NCBI GenBank assembly: GCA_905479495.1
Contig: CAJQMR010000001.1
Location: 111,697 to 175,696 of the forward strand
DNA: 64,000 nucleotides
Direction: 5' to 3'
DNA from: an uncultured Anaerolineae bacterium
Lineage (GTDB): Bacteria > Chloroflexota > Anaerolineae > Promineifilales > Promineifilaceae
In this document: positions 42,861 to 52,400 of the stretch, in pieces
How positions within the stretch are numbered: the first letter of the stretch is position 1
Layout of the letters: each line of letters opens with the position of its first letter
Made by a program: the position numbers and the translations under genes
The notes under the pieces: generated by a model
Told to the model about the DNA's origin: nothing
Seen by the model: only the letters and a program-made list of their open reading frames with translations
The model's database searches: none

Positions 42861-42980
42861 GAGATTCTCCTTTTATTCTTTTCAACAGGCAGCGGGCAGC
42901 CTGGCTTAATAGCCCAAGATGAAACGGCCGTTACCGCCAACCGTTACTCTATGTTCTTTCTGTTTAAATTTGGCTTGTTG

Positions 42981-43379
42981 TTATGCCGCCGGTTTTAGTT
43001 CTTTAAGCAATTTGGCAGCTTCATTGACATCAATCTCGCCACGGTCCACGCGGGCCAAAATTTCCTGGCGACTTTGGCGCAGCGATTCTTCTGAGGCCAC
43101 TGGCTCCACATCCTTGTTTTCAAAGCCAAGTGCCTCCACAATTTCATTCAGACGGTTGCGAATGGTCCAATAGGACATGCCAATCTCGCGCTCCATCTCC
43201 TTGACGTTGCCCTTATTTTTGACAAACAGCTCCAGAAAATGAAGACCCTCTGGGGAGAGTTTGGAGAAAATGTTGGGGGTGAATTCCCCCACAACCATCG
43301 TGCCACAGCTGCGACAGGTCTGTTGGGTTACCACCAGCTCACCAGCACAGGCAGGGCATTTTTCTAGCAGCTTTCGCAT
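42981..43379 (-). CDS. DUF2089 family zinc-ribbon/HTH regulator
   Basis: 132 residues from ATG 43379 (MRKLLEKCPACAG); an upstream TTG frame to 43403 uses the ribosome site itself. Residues about 8-32 form a zinc ribbon (CPACAG, CRSCG). About 45-95 is a helix-turn-helix (LFVKNKGNVKEMEREIGMSY, TIRNRLNEIVEAL). The end is a SHOCT-like hairpin (ILARVDRGEIDVNEAAKLL) homologous to the N-terminus of both downstream proteins. It is probably the transcription factor of this operon. Confidence 0.87.
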   Translation of the reverse strand: MRKLLEKCPACAGELVVTQQTCRSCGTMVVGEFTPNIFSKLSPEGLHFLELFVKNKGNVKEMEREIGMSYWTIRNRLNEIVEALGFENKDVEPVASEESLRQSRQEILARVDRGEIDVNEAAKLLKELKPAA

Positions 43380-43403
43380 GAACAAAATTTCCTTTTGTGT
43401 CAA

Positions 43404-43821
43404 TTATTCTCTAAAAAATTAAACGATGTGGGCAATATACACAAAAATTTTGGCGCTGTCAACAATAATTTTGATTTTTTGCCAAAATAATGTGATATTC
43501 GCCCAAAATTGTTGCTTTTTTTGTATTTGTCACCAAATTTGCTGCTTTTGACTCTAATTTTATGTACCATGCCCGCGAATGCTGGAAAAACAATTTCGGG
43601 ATTGATTAATAACGCGACCCAAATCCCTGGCAAAGCCATTGTGTCAGTGGCAATTAGGGGGCAATTAAAAACAAAAGGTGGACATCTGCGGCAGGTTTGA
43701 TATAAACTAATTTGTTCTATTAGACGATTGTCTAATAGCATGGGAGACCTACTGTTTCCCAGCGATTACAAGATTTGGGAAACGGCCGTTTCCTCAGTAC
43801 CTATCTTGGAGGACATGCTTT
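43404..43821. other. AT-rich divergent regulatory region between the DUF2089 operon and the ABC exporter
   Basis: 418 bp without a convincing gene; a 113-residue minus-strand frame here has no coding character. The left part is very AT-rich and repeats TTTTGGCG/CGCCCAAAA-type words (about 43449, 43480, 43500, 43530), which could be operator sites for the divergent DUF2089 gene. The right part holds a perfect palindrome at 43717-43738 and a GGAGGAC ribosome site for the ABC gene. Confidence 0.5.
43717..43738. promoter_or_regulatory. Perfect palindrome, candidate repressor operator
   Basis: CTATTAGAC (43717-43725), 4-bp spacer, GTCTAATAG (43730-43738). It lies 84 bp before the ABC exporter start, next to TTGATA and TAATAG promoter-like hexamers. 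Two-fold symmetry and AT-richness suit MarR or TetR family binding; no such regulator gene is adjacent. Confidence 0.5.
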
Positions 43822-45600
43822 ATGAAGGAAGATGCAGTCTACAGACGATTGCTTGGTTATCTAAAACCGTATTGGAAACAGCTATTTATCGCCTATTTCT
43901 CTATGCTGTTTGCCACGCTGCTCAATTTGTTCGTGCCGCAAATCATCAAGGATGCTATTGACAACGGGCTGACCGCAGGCGAGCCACGGGCACTGTTTGT
44001 GGCCGGCGGCATCATTTTGGGCATTGCTGTGGTGCGCGGCGCGGCTGGTTTTGGCCAGCTTTACTTTGGCGAATGGCTAACGCACCGCGTTTCCTACGAT
44101 CTACGCAATCATTTTTATAACAGCGTACAGGCTCTGCCCTTCAGCTTTCATGACCGCACCCTGACCGGTGACCTGATGAGCCGGGCCACCAGCGACATTA
44201 CCGAAACAGAGCGCTTTGTGGGCATTGGCTTGATGGGACTCATTTCCACCACCCTGCTGCTGGTCGGCGTTATCATCGCCATGCTGTTGGAATCAGTGCA
44301 GCTTTCTTTGTTAGGCCTAATTCCCATTCCCATTCTGGTGTACGCGACCATTCGCTTTGGCAACACCGTGCGTCCCATGTTCAAACTCATTCAGGAGCAG
44401 ATGGGTGTGCTCTCATCCACCATGCAGGAAAGCATGACGGGCATCAACGTGGTAAAGGCGTTTGCCCGCGAACCGCACGAACTGGCCAAGTTTGATGAGG
44501 AAAATGACGAATGGTTTGATCGCCGCTACGGACTCATTCGCACCTGGGCCGATAATTGGCCGCTGTTCACCTTCCTGGTAGCTACCTCCATCTTTTTGCT
44601 GCTTTGGTTCGGCGGCCCGGTGGCGCTGGATGGGAAGATTACAGTTGGCACCCTGTTTGCCCTTATTTCTTACGTGCTGATGCTCGGCGCGCCCGTGCAG
44701 CGATTAGGCTTCTTGGTGAATCTGGCAGCCACGGCTGGGGCCAGCGCCAAGCGCGTTTTTGACATCATCGATACACCCAGCGAAATTGAAGAGCAAGAAA
44801 ATGCCACTTGGCTCGATCGTGTAGATGGTTCCGTGACGTTCCAGGGGGTTGATTTTGGCTATCGAGAAGATCTCAAAATTTTGAGCGACATTTCTTTCCA
44901 TGCCGAACCGGGCCAGACGATTGCTCTGATTGGCCCGACCGGCTCCGGCAAATCAACGGTGACCAACTTGATTCCTCGCTTTTACGATCCGACGGCGGGC
45001 CAAATTTTGGTGGATGGGGTGGATATACGCAGCGTGCAGGTGCAGTCGCTGCGACGGCAAATTGGCATTGTGCTGCAAGATCCGTTTTTGTTTAGCCAGA
45101 CGGTGGCCGAAAATATTGCTTACGGCCGTCCCGATGCCAGTATGGATGAAATTATCGCCGCCGCTACGGCGGCTCGCGCCCACAGCTTCATTTCCGAGAT
45201 GCCGGAGGGATACGATACCCGCGTCGGCGAACGAGGCGTGACGCTCAGCGGTGGACAGAAACAGCGCGTGGCCATCGCCCGCGCCCTGCTCACCGATCCC
45301 AGCATTCTAATCTTGGATGATTCCACCAGCAGCGTAGACACGGAAACAGAGCACCTCATTCAGGAGGCGCTGGCCGTGCTGATGGAAGGGCGCACCACGT
45401 TTGTGATTGCCCAGCGGCTGTTAACGCTAAAAAGTGCGGATGCCATTCTGGTGTTGGACCACGGCCGTATTATCCAGCGCGGCACCCATGACGAACTCCT
45501 GACAGAAGGTGGTCTGTATCGTGAAATTTACGATTTGCAGCTGAAAGATCAGGAAGCGTTTGTGGCTCTGGAAGCAGAAATGGAGGGAAAATCCTCATGA
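43822..45600 (+). CDS. ABC exporter subunit with degenerate ATP site (heterodimer half A)
   Basis: 592 residues: six membrane helices (about 1-310) then a nucleotide-binding domain. Walker A GPTGSGKST and signature LSGGQKQ are canonical, but the Walker B end reads LILDDSTSS (catalytic Glu replaced by Asp) and the switch His is Gln in FVIAQRLLT. This is the pattern of the inactive-site partner in heterodimeric exporters such as TM287/288 and BmrCD. The next gene overlaps by 4 bp and has the complementary features. Exported substrate unknown; drugs or lipids are usual. Confidence 0.92.
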   Translation: MKEDAVYRRLLGYLKPYWKQLFIAYFSMLFATLLNLFVPQIIKDAIDNGLTAGEPRALFVAGGIILGIAVVRGAAGFGQLYFGEWLTHRVSYDLRNHFYNSVQALPFSFHDRTLTGDLMSRATSDITETERFVGIGLMGLISTTLLLVGVIIAMLLESVQLSLLGLIPIPILVYATIRFGNTVRPMFKLIQEQMGVLSSTMQESMTGINVVKAFAREPHELAKFDEENDEWFDRRYGLIRTWADNWPLFTFLVATSIFLLLWFGGPVALDGKITVGTLFALISYVLMLGAPVQRLGFLVNLAATAGASAKRVFDIIDTPSEIEEQENATWLDRVDGSVTFQGVDFGYREDLKILSDISFHAEPGQTIALIGPTGSGKSTVTNLIPRFYDPTAGQILVDGVDIRSVQVQSLRRQIGIVLQDPFLFSQTVAENIAYGRPDASMDEIIAAATAARAHSFISEMPEGYDTRVGERGVTLSGGQKQRVAIARALLTDPSILILDDSTSSVDTETEHLIQEALAVLMEGRTTFVIAQRLLTLKSADAILVLDHGRIIQRGTHDELLTEGGLYREIYDLQLKDQEAFVALEAEMEGKSS

Positions 45601-47531
45601 GTAATCAACAAAAACAACAGAAAAACGAGAACCGCAACGGCCGTTCTCGCGAGAAACAGTTTGATCCCCGCATCGGCATCGAAGAGCAAGAACGGCATGA
45701 TCGCGAAGAGCGCATTCGTGCCCTGCTCAAAGAGGATGACGATGATGATTTATTGGGCAAGGCGTATGACGGCCGTCTGGTGCGGCGGCTGTTGGGCTAC
45801 ATGCGGCCGTATCTACCCAAGCTCATTATCGCCATTGTGCTGATGGTAACCAGTTCTCTCCTCGCCGTCTCCCAACCCACCGTCGTAGGTCGGGCCATTG
45901 ATGATGGTATTCGGGCCGGATCGTTTAGCACGCTGCGCCTGTGGACAGGCATTTTTATGGCTGCGGCCGTGGGCGAATGGGTCACCAACCGATTCCGCAT
46001 TGCCATTATGGCGTACGTGGGCACCAAAGTGGTGGCCGATTACCGCAGTGACCTATTCCGCCATCTGCACACACTGTCGCTCAACTTCCACAACAACTAC
46101 AGTGTGGGCCGCCTGATGAGCCGCCTTATTAGCGACGTCGGCGTACTGCAAGATTTTATCACCTGGTCCATCACCGGCTTGTTCCGCTCTTTTTTCACCT
46201 TGACGGGCATCATCATCGCCATGCTAATTTTGAACTGGCGACTGGCGCTGGTGACCTTTGCCGTGCTGCCGCTGATGGTGGCACTAACCAATTATTGGCG
46301 GGTGCGGGTGCGCGGCGCGTATCGGGCCACACGCCAACGGCTGTCGCTCATCAACGGCTATCTGAACGAATCCATTTCTGGTATTCGCGTCACCAAAAGC
46401 TTCATCCGCGAGAAGAAAAACAGCCAGCATTTTGACGATCTCAATTACTCCTTCTTCGACGCCAACGTAGCGGCCAGCCGCCTGACAGCCACCTTCTTCC
46501 CTGGCGTCGATTTCATGGGGTCGCTGGCCACGGCGTTGGTAATAGGCATAGGTGGTTATTTGGTATTGGGCGATGCGCTCACCACCGGGACGCTGGTGGC
46601 TTTTGTGCTGTACATCGACCGCTTTTTTGACCCGATTCGTGAGCTGGCGCAGCGGTACAACACATTCCAGGCAACAATGGCCGCCAGTGAGCGCGTGTTC
46701 CATCTGCTGGATACAAAACCAGATTTGCTGGATGCTCCCGGCGCGGTCGATTTACCTCCGGTGCAGGGCCACGTCGCTTTTAAGGATGTGAAGTTCAGCT
46801 ACCAGGATGGCGTGCCCGTGCTGCAAGGCATCACGCTGAAAGCAGAACCCGGGCAGCGCATTGCTCTGGTGGGGGAGACAGGCGCTGGCAAAAGCACCAT
46901 CATCCGGCTTATCTTTCGCTTTTTTGACATTACCGGCGGCTCGTTACAGATTGATGGGCATGAGGTAAGCCAGGTAACACAAGCAAGCTTGCGCAGCCAG
47001 CTCGGCATTGTGCTGCAAGATACGTTCTTGTTTACGGGCACGATTGAGGACAATATTCGGTACGGCCGTCTTGATGCCACTGATGAAGAAGTGATTGCCG
47101 CGGCAACGGCCGTTGGGGCTGACGACTTTATTCGTAAAATGCCAGAAGGGTACCAAACTGAGGTAGGCGAAAATGGTGTGAACCTGAGCGTTGGGCAGCG
47201 ACAGATCCTTTCTTTTGCCCGCGCGCTGTTGGCCGATCCCCGCATCCTCATCCTGGATGAAGCCACCAGCAGCGTGGACACCACCACGGAAAAGATAATC
47301 CAGCTGGCGCTGGACCGGCTCATGGAAGGACGTACCAGCTTTGTTATTGCTCACCGGCTGAGTACGATTGTGGGGGCGGATCAGATTGTGGTGTTGGACA
47401 ACGGCCGTATCGTTGAACAAGGCACCCATGAAGAGCTGCTCGCCCAAAAAGGCCGCTACTACAACCTGTACACCATGCAGTGGGCGGCACAAGACGTGGA
47501 AAACAGCCGGAAACACTTCAGCCAAAACTGA
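45597..47531 (+). CDS. ABC exporter subunit with catalytic ATP site (heterodimer half B)
   Basis: 644 residues. A charged, hydrophilic N-terminal extension of about 60 residues precedes six membrane helices and a nucleotide-binding domain with Walker A GETGAGKST, Walker B LILDEATSS with catalytic Glu, and switch His in IAHRLST. Its signature is LSVGQRQ instead of LSGGQ. Since this signature faces the degenerate Walker site of half A, the pair has one hydrolytic and one silent site. It overlaps half A by ATGA. ACGGCCGT is frequent in the variable parts. Confidence 0.92.
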   Translation: MSNQQKQQKNENRNGRSREKQFDPRIGIEEQERHDREERIRALLKEDDDDDLLGKAYDGRLVRRLLGYMRPYLPKLIIAIVLMVTSSLLAVSQPTVVGRAIDDGIRAGSFSTLRLWTGIFMAAAVGEWVTNRFRIAIMAYVGTKVVADYRSDLFRHLHTLSLNFHNNYSVGRLMSRLISDVGVLQDFITWSITGLFRSFFTLTGIIIAMLILNWRLALVTFAVLPLMVALTNYWRVRVRGAYRATRQRLSLINGYLNESISGIRVTKSFIREKKNSQHFDDLNYSFFDANVAASRLTATFFPGVDFMGSLATALVIGIGGYLVLGDALTTGTLVAFVLYIDRFFDPIRELAQRYNTFQATMAASERVFHLLDTKPDLLDAPGAVDLPPVQGHVAFKDVKFSYQDGVPVLQGITLKAEPGQRIALVGETGAGKSTIIRLIFRFFDITGGSLQIDGHEVSQVTQASLRSQLGIVLQDTFLFTGTIEDNIRYGRLDATDEEVIAAATAVGADDFIRKMPEGYQTEVGENGVNLSVGQRQILSFARALLADPRILILDEATSSVDTTTEKIIQLALDRLMEGRTSFVIAHRLSTIVGADQIVVLDNGRIVEQGTHEELLAQKGRYYNLYTMQWAAQDVENSRKHFSQN

Positions 47532-47544
47532 TCTAAAAACATAA

Positions 47545-47577
47545 TGCGTGAAATGTGAGGGAATCACATTTCACGCA
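47545..47577. repeat. GCGTGAAATGTG hairpin
   Basis: TGCGTGAAATGTGA pairs perfectly with TCACATTTCACGCA, 14 bp after the ABC exporter stop. It is related to the hairpins at 21853 and 60050 and may act as terminator stem or mRNA 3' protection. Confidence 0.7.
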
Positions 47578-47804
47578 TCACGCGCTAATCATTTGGCACC
47601 CACCCAAGACTGCCCTTTTGTTGCCGCCAGGCACAAACGAGCGCTTTATTCAGCCTAAACCGTACCCAATTAGGCCTAAAGTCGCCCACTTCCCCCCCGC
47701 GATAGTACCTATGTAGAATCGAACTCTACCCAACCTTACTGCTAAAATGGTTATTGTCGCAATCAGGATTGTTTACCCGTTGCAGAAAACCTAAGCAAAC
47801 AACC

Positions 47805-50800
47805 ATGACACAAAAACCCATTTCTAAACCGCTGCAGGAGCACACACCAACGGCCGTTGCCAATACCACCATTGGCGACAAAAAACACCGTGCTCTGTTT
47901 GATGCCATACCCGTTTCGCTATGGGAAGAAGATTTTTCTGAAGTTAAGCAGTTCCTCAACCAACTGTGCCAGCAAGGCATATGTGATTTTCGAGCTTACT
48001 TTGACGAACACCCTCAAGATGTTGCCCATTGCCTAAAGCTAGTCAAAGTAAATGCCGTCAATCAGGCATCACTCCAATTATTTAAAGCCTCAAGCCAGAC
48101 AGAATTGATAAATAATTTGGCAACGGTCCTGGGTCCAGAACCACTTAATCTGTTTAAGGAGGAGTTGATTCTTCTTGGAGAAGGGAAAACTTTTTTTGAA
48201 TCTGAAAGGGTGAACTACACGCTTAACAACGAAAAATTAAATGTTGTCGTGCGCTGGTCTGTTCCCCCCGGCTTTGAAGAAACACTTGCTCAGGTTTTTG
48301 TTTCCATTTTAGATTTTACCAGCCAAAAGCAGGCAGAAGAAAAGCTTCGGCTGCAAGCCACTGCGCTGCAATCTGCGGCCAATGCCATTGTTATTGCCAA
48401 CAACAACGGCGATATTCTCTGGGTAAATCCAGCCTTTACCAGGCTCACTGGCTACACCGAAGAGGAAGTCCTGGGGGAAAATCCAAGGATTTTGAAATCT
48501 GGAAAAACCAGCGAAGCAATTTATGAAGATCTGTGGCAAACCATATTGGCGGGCAAGGTTTGGCACTGTGAAGAGCTAATCAACCGGCGCAAAGACGGCT
48601 CTTTATATACTGAAAAAATGACTATTACCCCAATCAAAGATGAGGCGGGGCAAATTGTTCGTTTTATTGCTATCAAGGAAGATATTTCAGAGCGTCAGCA
48701 AATAGAATTACAACTGCGCAAACAACTGCAAGAAGAGGAACTGCTGCGACAGATTGTGGCTATCAATCCCGGCATTGATGAACTGCATGAAGCTTTGGCT
48801 TTAATTTGCGAGAAATTGGCAACCTTTTACAAGGTGCCCAGCGTGAGTTTTACCCTGCTAGATAAAGATGCCATGTTGGCTGACATCATGGGTGAGTACA
48901 TGTCACCAACCCTGCAGGATAGTAACAAACAGGTTATGCCTCTGGTTAACATTGTGCCCATTGATAACTTGCTGAAACTCAAGGCAGTCAAGTTCATCCC
49001 GAATGTGCAAAAAGCTGCCCAATTCGAGCAAGTTTGGGACATTTTGCAGGTATTTGATAACCATTCTGCCTTGCTTGTTCCGGTGACAACGGCTGAGCCA
49101 TTTCAAGGATTATTGACTTTTGATATGGTGCAGCCAAAGAAATTTGATCAGGATGATATTGATTTTATTAAGCAGGTTGCTACCCACATAAAACAACTGC
49201 TGCAACGTGTTCAAGCGGAACAAAAGTTGCAAAAACAGCAAGATTTTGCTCGCCAGGTTATGAGCAACATGGGGCAAGGGCTGTTGGTATTGCGAGCGGA
49301 CCAAACTATTGATTTCTGCAATCCGGCCTTTGCGAATCTGTTGGGATATGATGAACAGGATCTATTCGGCCGTTCATTGATGGATTTTGTGAAGCTGGAT
49401 GAACAAGAGCAGATCATGGAACCAACCACAGTGGAATGTGACGCGCAAAAGACCATGCGTGAGCTTGAGCTTGTTCATGCGGATGGGAGCCAAATCAGTG
49501 TACTGGTAACGGCCGTTCCTCGCGACGGCGCTATGGTAAAAAATGGTGCCATCTGTGTGGTAACCGATGTATCAGCCCAGAAAAAGATTGAAACGGCGCT
49601 GGCCGAGGCACGCGACCAGGCCATAGAAGCCACCCGCCTGAAATCGGAATTTTTGGCTAACATGAGCCATGAAATCCGTACCCCGCTAAACGCCGTGGTC
49701 GGCATGACCAGCCTGATGCTGGATTCACCGCTGACGCAGGAGCAGCAAGAGTATGCCCAAACCATTCGCAGCAGCAGCGAAGTGCTGCTTGCCTTAATCA
49801 ACGATATTCTTGACTTTTCTAAAATTGAGGCGGGCAAACTGGAATTGGAACAACGGCCGTTTAGCGTGCGTGACTGTGTAGAAGAAGCCCTGGATGTTGT
49901 GGTGACCAAAGCCGCAGAAAAAGGGCTGGAGCTAGCCTACATTGTTGAGGATGAAGTCCCGAATGACATCCTCGGTGACGTCACCAGGGTGCGGCAAGTT
50001 TTGGTAAACCTGCTTAACAACGCGATTAAGTTTACTGATAATGGCGAGGTGGTTTTATCCGTTTTTTACGGCAGGGGAGAATGCCCAGAAGACTCAACCA
50101 ATAAAATAATCCTCCATTTTTCCATACAAGATACGGGCATCGGCATTTTGCCGGAGAGGCTAAATAGATTATTTAAATCCTTTAGCCAGGTAGATGCCTC
50201 AACCACGCGTAAACATGGTGGCACGGGTCTGGGGCTAGCGATTAGCAAACAGCTGGTAGAACTGATGGGCGGGCACATTTGGGTTGAGAGTGAATATGAA
50301 AAAGGCTCAACGTTCCACTTCACCATTGCCACCCAACCAGTTGCTTCTCAGCGGCGTGTGTATATGCAAAAATCATTGCCGCAGCTTAAAGGCAAGCAGT
50401 TGTTGATTGTTGATGATAACCAGACGAACTGCAAAATTTTACAAAAACAGGCAGCTTTGTGGGGAATGATACCTACGGCCGTTTTCTCTGGAGCAGAAGC
50501 GTTGGCGCTGCTCGAAAATGGGGATGCATTTGATGTAGCTATCCTTGATATGCAAATGCCAGAAATGGACGGCATGATGCTGGCCGCAGAAATACGCAAA
50601 CAACGTGACAAGCAGTCGTTGCCCTTGATCATGCTCAGTTCTATTGGACCTTATGATAAGTTCAAAGAAGCCACCACTTTCTCGGCATTTTTAACCAAGC
50701 CAGCGAAACAGCAATCATTGTTTGAAACGTTGACGGCCGTATTATCGGATACGGCCGTGCCCAACATTCCCGTTGTGAAGCAGCTAGAAATCGATCCGGC

Positions 50801-51203
50801 AATGGGGAAAAATCACCCATTGCGCATCTTGCTTGCCGAAGACAATCTCGTCAACCAAAAAGTTGCCCTGCGCATTCTTGAACGCATGGGCTACCGGGCA
50901 GACGTGGCCGGTGATGGCTTGGAGGTGCTGGAATCCTTGCAGCGCCAACCCTATGACGTTGTATTAATGGATGTACAAATGCCCTACATGGACGGGGTGG
51001 AAGCTACCGAGCAAATCCGCAATATCTGGCCATCAGAGGAACAGCCCGATGTTATCGCCATGACAGCCAACGCCCTCACTGGCGATCGGGAAAAATATTT
51101 GCTGGCAGGCATGGACAACTACATTAGCAAGCCAGTGCGCATCCAAGAATTAATACGCGCTCTGGCTGCGGTCACTCCCCTTTCTGCCAAACAAAAGCAT
51201 TGA
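47805..51203 (+). CDS. Hybrid sensor histidine kinase with two receiver domains
   Basis: 1132 residues from ATG 47805; a TTG at 47754 is an alternative, neither with a strong ribosome site. Order: PAS-like (about 25-175), PAS/PAC (about 190-300, ending FIAIKEDISERQ), GAF (about 320-470), PAS (about 480-600), HisKA (FLANMSHEIRTPLN), HATPase (DVTRVRQVLVNLLNNAIKF, GTGLGLAIS), then two receivers (LLIVDDNQ ... ILDMQMPEMDG; ILLAEDNLVNQ ... LMDVQMPYMDG). No membrane helix, so it is a cytoplasmic sensor. The REC-GAF-GAF protein at 53.0 kb may be a partner. PAS regions hold few ACGGCCGT sites. Confidence 0.9.
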   Translation: MTQKPISKPLQEHTPTAVANTTIGDKKHRALFDAIPVSLWEEDFSEVKQFLNQLCQQGICDFRAYFDEHPQDVAHCLKLVKVNAVNQASLQLFKASSQTELINNLATVLGPEPLNLFKEELILLGEGKTFFESERVNYTLNNEKLNVVVRWSVPPGFEETLAQVFVSILDFTSQKQAEEKLRLQATALQSAANAIVIANNNGDILWVNPAFTRLTGYTEEEVLGENPRILKSGKTSEAIYEDLWQTILAGKVWHCEELINRRKDGSLYTEKMTITPIKDEAGQIVRFIAIKEDISERQQIELQLRKQLQEEELLRQIVAINPGIDELHEALALICEKLATFYKVPSVSFTLLDKDAMLADIMGEYMSPTLQDSNKQVMPLVNIVPIDNLLKLKAVKFIPNVQKAAQFEQVWDILQVFDNHSALLVPVTTAEPFQGLLTFDMVQPKKFDQDDIDFIKQVATHIKQLLQRVQAEQKLQKQQDFARQVMSNMGQGLLVLRADQTIDFCNPAFANLLGYDEQDLFGRSLMDFVKLDEQEQIMEPTTVECDAQKTMRELELVHADGSQISVLVTAVPRDGAMVKNGAICVVTDVSAQKKIETALAEARDQAIEATRLKSEFLANMSHEIRTPLNAVVGMTSLMLDSPLTQEQQEYAQTIRSSSEVLLALINDILDFSKIEAGKLELEQRPFSVRDCVEEALDVVVTKAAEKGLELAYIVEDEVPNDILGDVTRVRQVLVNLLNNAIKFTDNGEVVLSVFYGRGECPEDSTNKIILHFSIQDTGIGILPERLNRLFKSFSQVDASTTRKHGGTGLGLAISKQLVELMGGHIWVESEYEKGSTFHFTIATQPVASQRRVYMQKSLPQLKGKQLLIVDDNQTNCKILQKQAALWGMIPTAVFSGAEALALLENGDAFDVAILDMQMPEMDGMMLAAEIRKQRDKQSLPLIMLSSIGPYDKFKEATTFSAFLTKPAKQQSLFETLTAVLSDTAVPNIPVVKQLEIDPAMGKNHPLRILLAEDNLVNQKVALRILERMGYRADVAGDGLEVLESLQRQPYDVVLMDVQMPYMDGVEATEQIRNIWPSEEQPDVIAMTANALTGDREKYLLAGMDNYISKPVRIQELIRALAAVTPLSAKQKH

Positions 51204-51228
51204 GCCGTCGGCTAAAAAAAATTGCAAG

Positions 51229-51263
51229 AAAAAAGCGCACTCAAAATCGAGTGCGCTTTTTTT
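51229..51263 (+). terminator. Intrinsic terminator after the hybrid kinase
   Basis: AAAAAAGCGCACTC pairs with GAGTGCGCTTTTTT around a CAAAAT-type loop, followed by a T-run. Confidence 0.92.
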
Positions 51264-51291
51264 ATAGATTCATCGATATACGTAATTCACA

Positions 51292-51389
51292 AAATTATTT
51301 TGACTACAAACGCGTCAGAATTTGTGAATTACTCGTGTGAAAGCGGTGCAATGGTTGCTTGCTCGTCCTAAGAACCTTTGCACTTTCAC
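51292..51389. repeat. Paired GT...AC hairpins joined by TCGT (pair 2)
   Basis: Hairpin a, 51292-51332 (41 bp): GTAATTCACAAA ... TTTGTGAATTAC. Linker TCGT, 51333-51336. Hairpin b, 51337-51389 (53 bp): GTGAAAGCGGTGCAA ... TTGCACTTTCAC. Reverse complement of b contains AAAGGTTCTT, matching AAAGTTCTT in the hairpins at 23219 and 52720. The pair is between the convergent hybrid kinase and LysM lipoprotein genes. Confidence 0.8.
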
Positions 51390-51407
51390 CTACAGCGTCA
51401 GAAATAA

Positions 51408-52400
51408 CTATTTGCCAGGAATCTCTAACGTTTGCCCCACATAAATAACGTAGGGTGAGGTCAAACTGTTAGCCTCAGCAATTGAAGGCCACGACACACC
51501 GTACTGCAATGAAATGAGGAAGAGTGTTTCGCCTGGTTTAACCACATGGGAAAATGCTGGCGCCGGCCCGGGTGCATCTACCGGGATTTTCAGATCGTCG
51601 CCTACGGTGATCACATTGGGGTTTACCAGACCGTTGGCTTCAGCAATTTGCACCCAGCTAATGCCAAATTTCAGACCAATCCGGAACAAATTGTCGCCAG
51701 GCTGCACCTTGTAGGTTGTTTCGGTTTGTGGCGATGGCGTTGGTCCGGGGTTGGGGGTCGAGCCGCCGGGCAGATTCAAAACCTGGCCTACAGTCAAAAT
51801 ATTGGGGTTGGCTAAATTGTTGGTATTGGCAATGGCTACCCAGGAGATGCCATATTTGAGGCCAATCCGGTACAGATTTTCGCCAGCAGCCACTGTATGT
51901 GTTGCCGGAATTGTCGTGGTCGTTGTCTCGGTACTGGTTTCATCGGCTGCCGTATCCTCTGTCGTGGTTTCTTCAGCCGTGCCTTCGTCAGCAGCCGTAT
52001 CATCCGTAGTCTCGGTCGTTGCCTCGCCGACACCACCGCCTGCCTCTTCACTCTCATCACCAGCATCGGCCGTGGTGTCACCACTTTCTTCCGTGGTTGT
52101 TTCACCCGAGGTGTCGGCAGCAGTTTCATCTGTCGCCTCATCTGTGGTTGTCTCGGTAGCTGCCTCATCTGTGGTTGTTTCAGCTGCACCATCGGTGGTT
52201 GTTGTATCAACAGTGCCATCGGTTGTGGTGTCTACGCTACCATCTGTGCCGCCGCCAGCATTGGCATCTTCAGTTTGGCCAGTTTGATCATCTGTTGTGC
52301 CATCATCTGTGCCGCCAAGCGGCCGTTCACAGGCCACAGCAAATAGGCTAAGCAAAATCAACATTGTTAACAAATTAAATAAACGCCGCTGGGAAACCAT
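51408..52400 (-). CDS. Lipoprotein with acidic Thr-rich stalk and three LysM domains
   Basis: 330 residues. Signal peptide with lipobox (LLSLFAVAC). Residues about 25-165 are a low-complexity Thr/Glu/Asp/Ala stalk. Three LysM domains follow (HTVAAGENLYRIGLKYG, YKVQPGDNLFRIGLKFG, HVVKPGETLFLISLQYG), separated by short Pro/Gly linkers. It should be anchored outside the membrane and bind peptidoglycan-like glycans. The stalk codons are simple repeats, so length may vary between strains. Confidence 0.87.
   Translation of the reverse strand: MVSQRRLFNLLTMLILLSLFAVACERPLGGTDDGTTDDQTGQTEDANAGGGTDGSVDTTTDGTVDTTTTDGAAETTTDEAATETTTDEATDETAADTSGETTTEESGDTTADAGDESEEAGGGVGEATTETTDDTAADEGTAEETTTEDTAADETSTETTTTTIPATHTVAAGENLYRIGLKYGISWVAIANTNNLANPNILTVGQVLNLPGGSTPNPGPTPSPQTETTYKVQPGDNLFRIGLKFGISWVQIAEANGLVNPNVITVGDDLKIPVDAPGPAPAFSHVVKPGETLFLISLQYGVSWPSIAEANSLTSPYVIYVGQTLEIPGK

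Noticed and set aside
43400..43741. 113-residue minus-strand frame
   Set aside because: AT-rich intergenic region with no coding character; it overlaps the DUF2089 promoter.
47715..47740. tRNA T-arm-like sequence (GTAGAGTTCGATTCTAC on the minus strand)
   Set aside because: No acceptor stem, anticodon arm or CCA end can be placed around it.
52040..52320. Simple-sequence tract as a possible plus-strand Ser/Val-rich protein
   Set aside because: It is the shadow of the Thr/Glu/Asp stalk of the LysM lipoprotein on the other strand.
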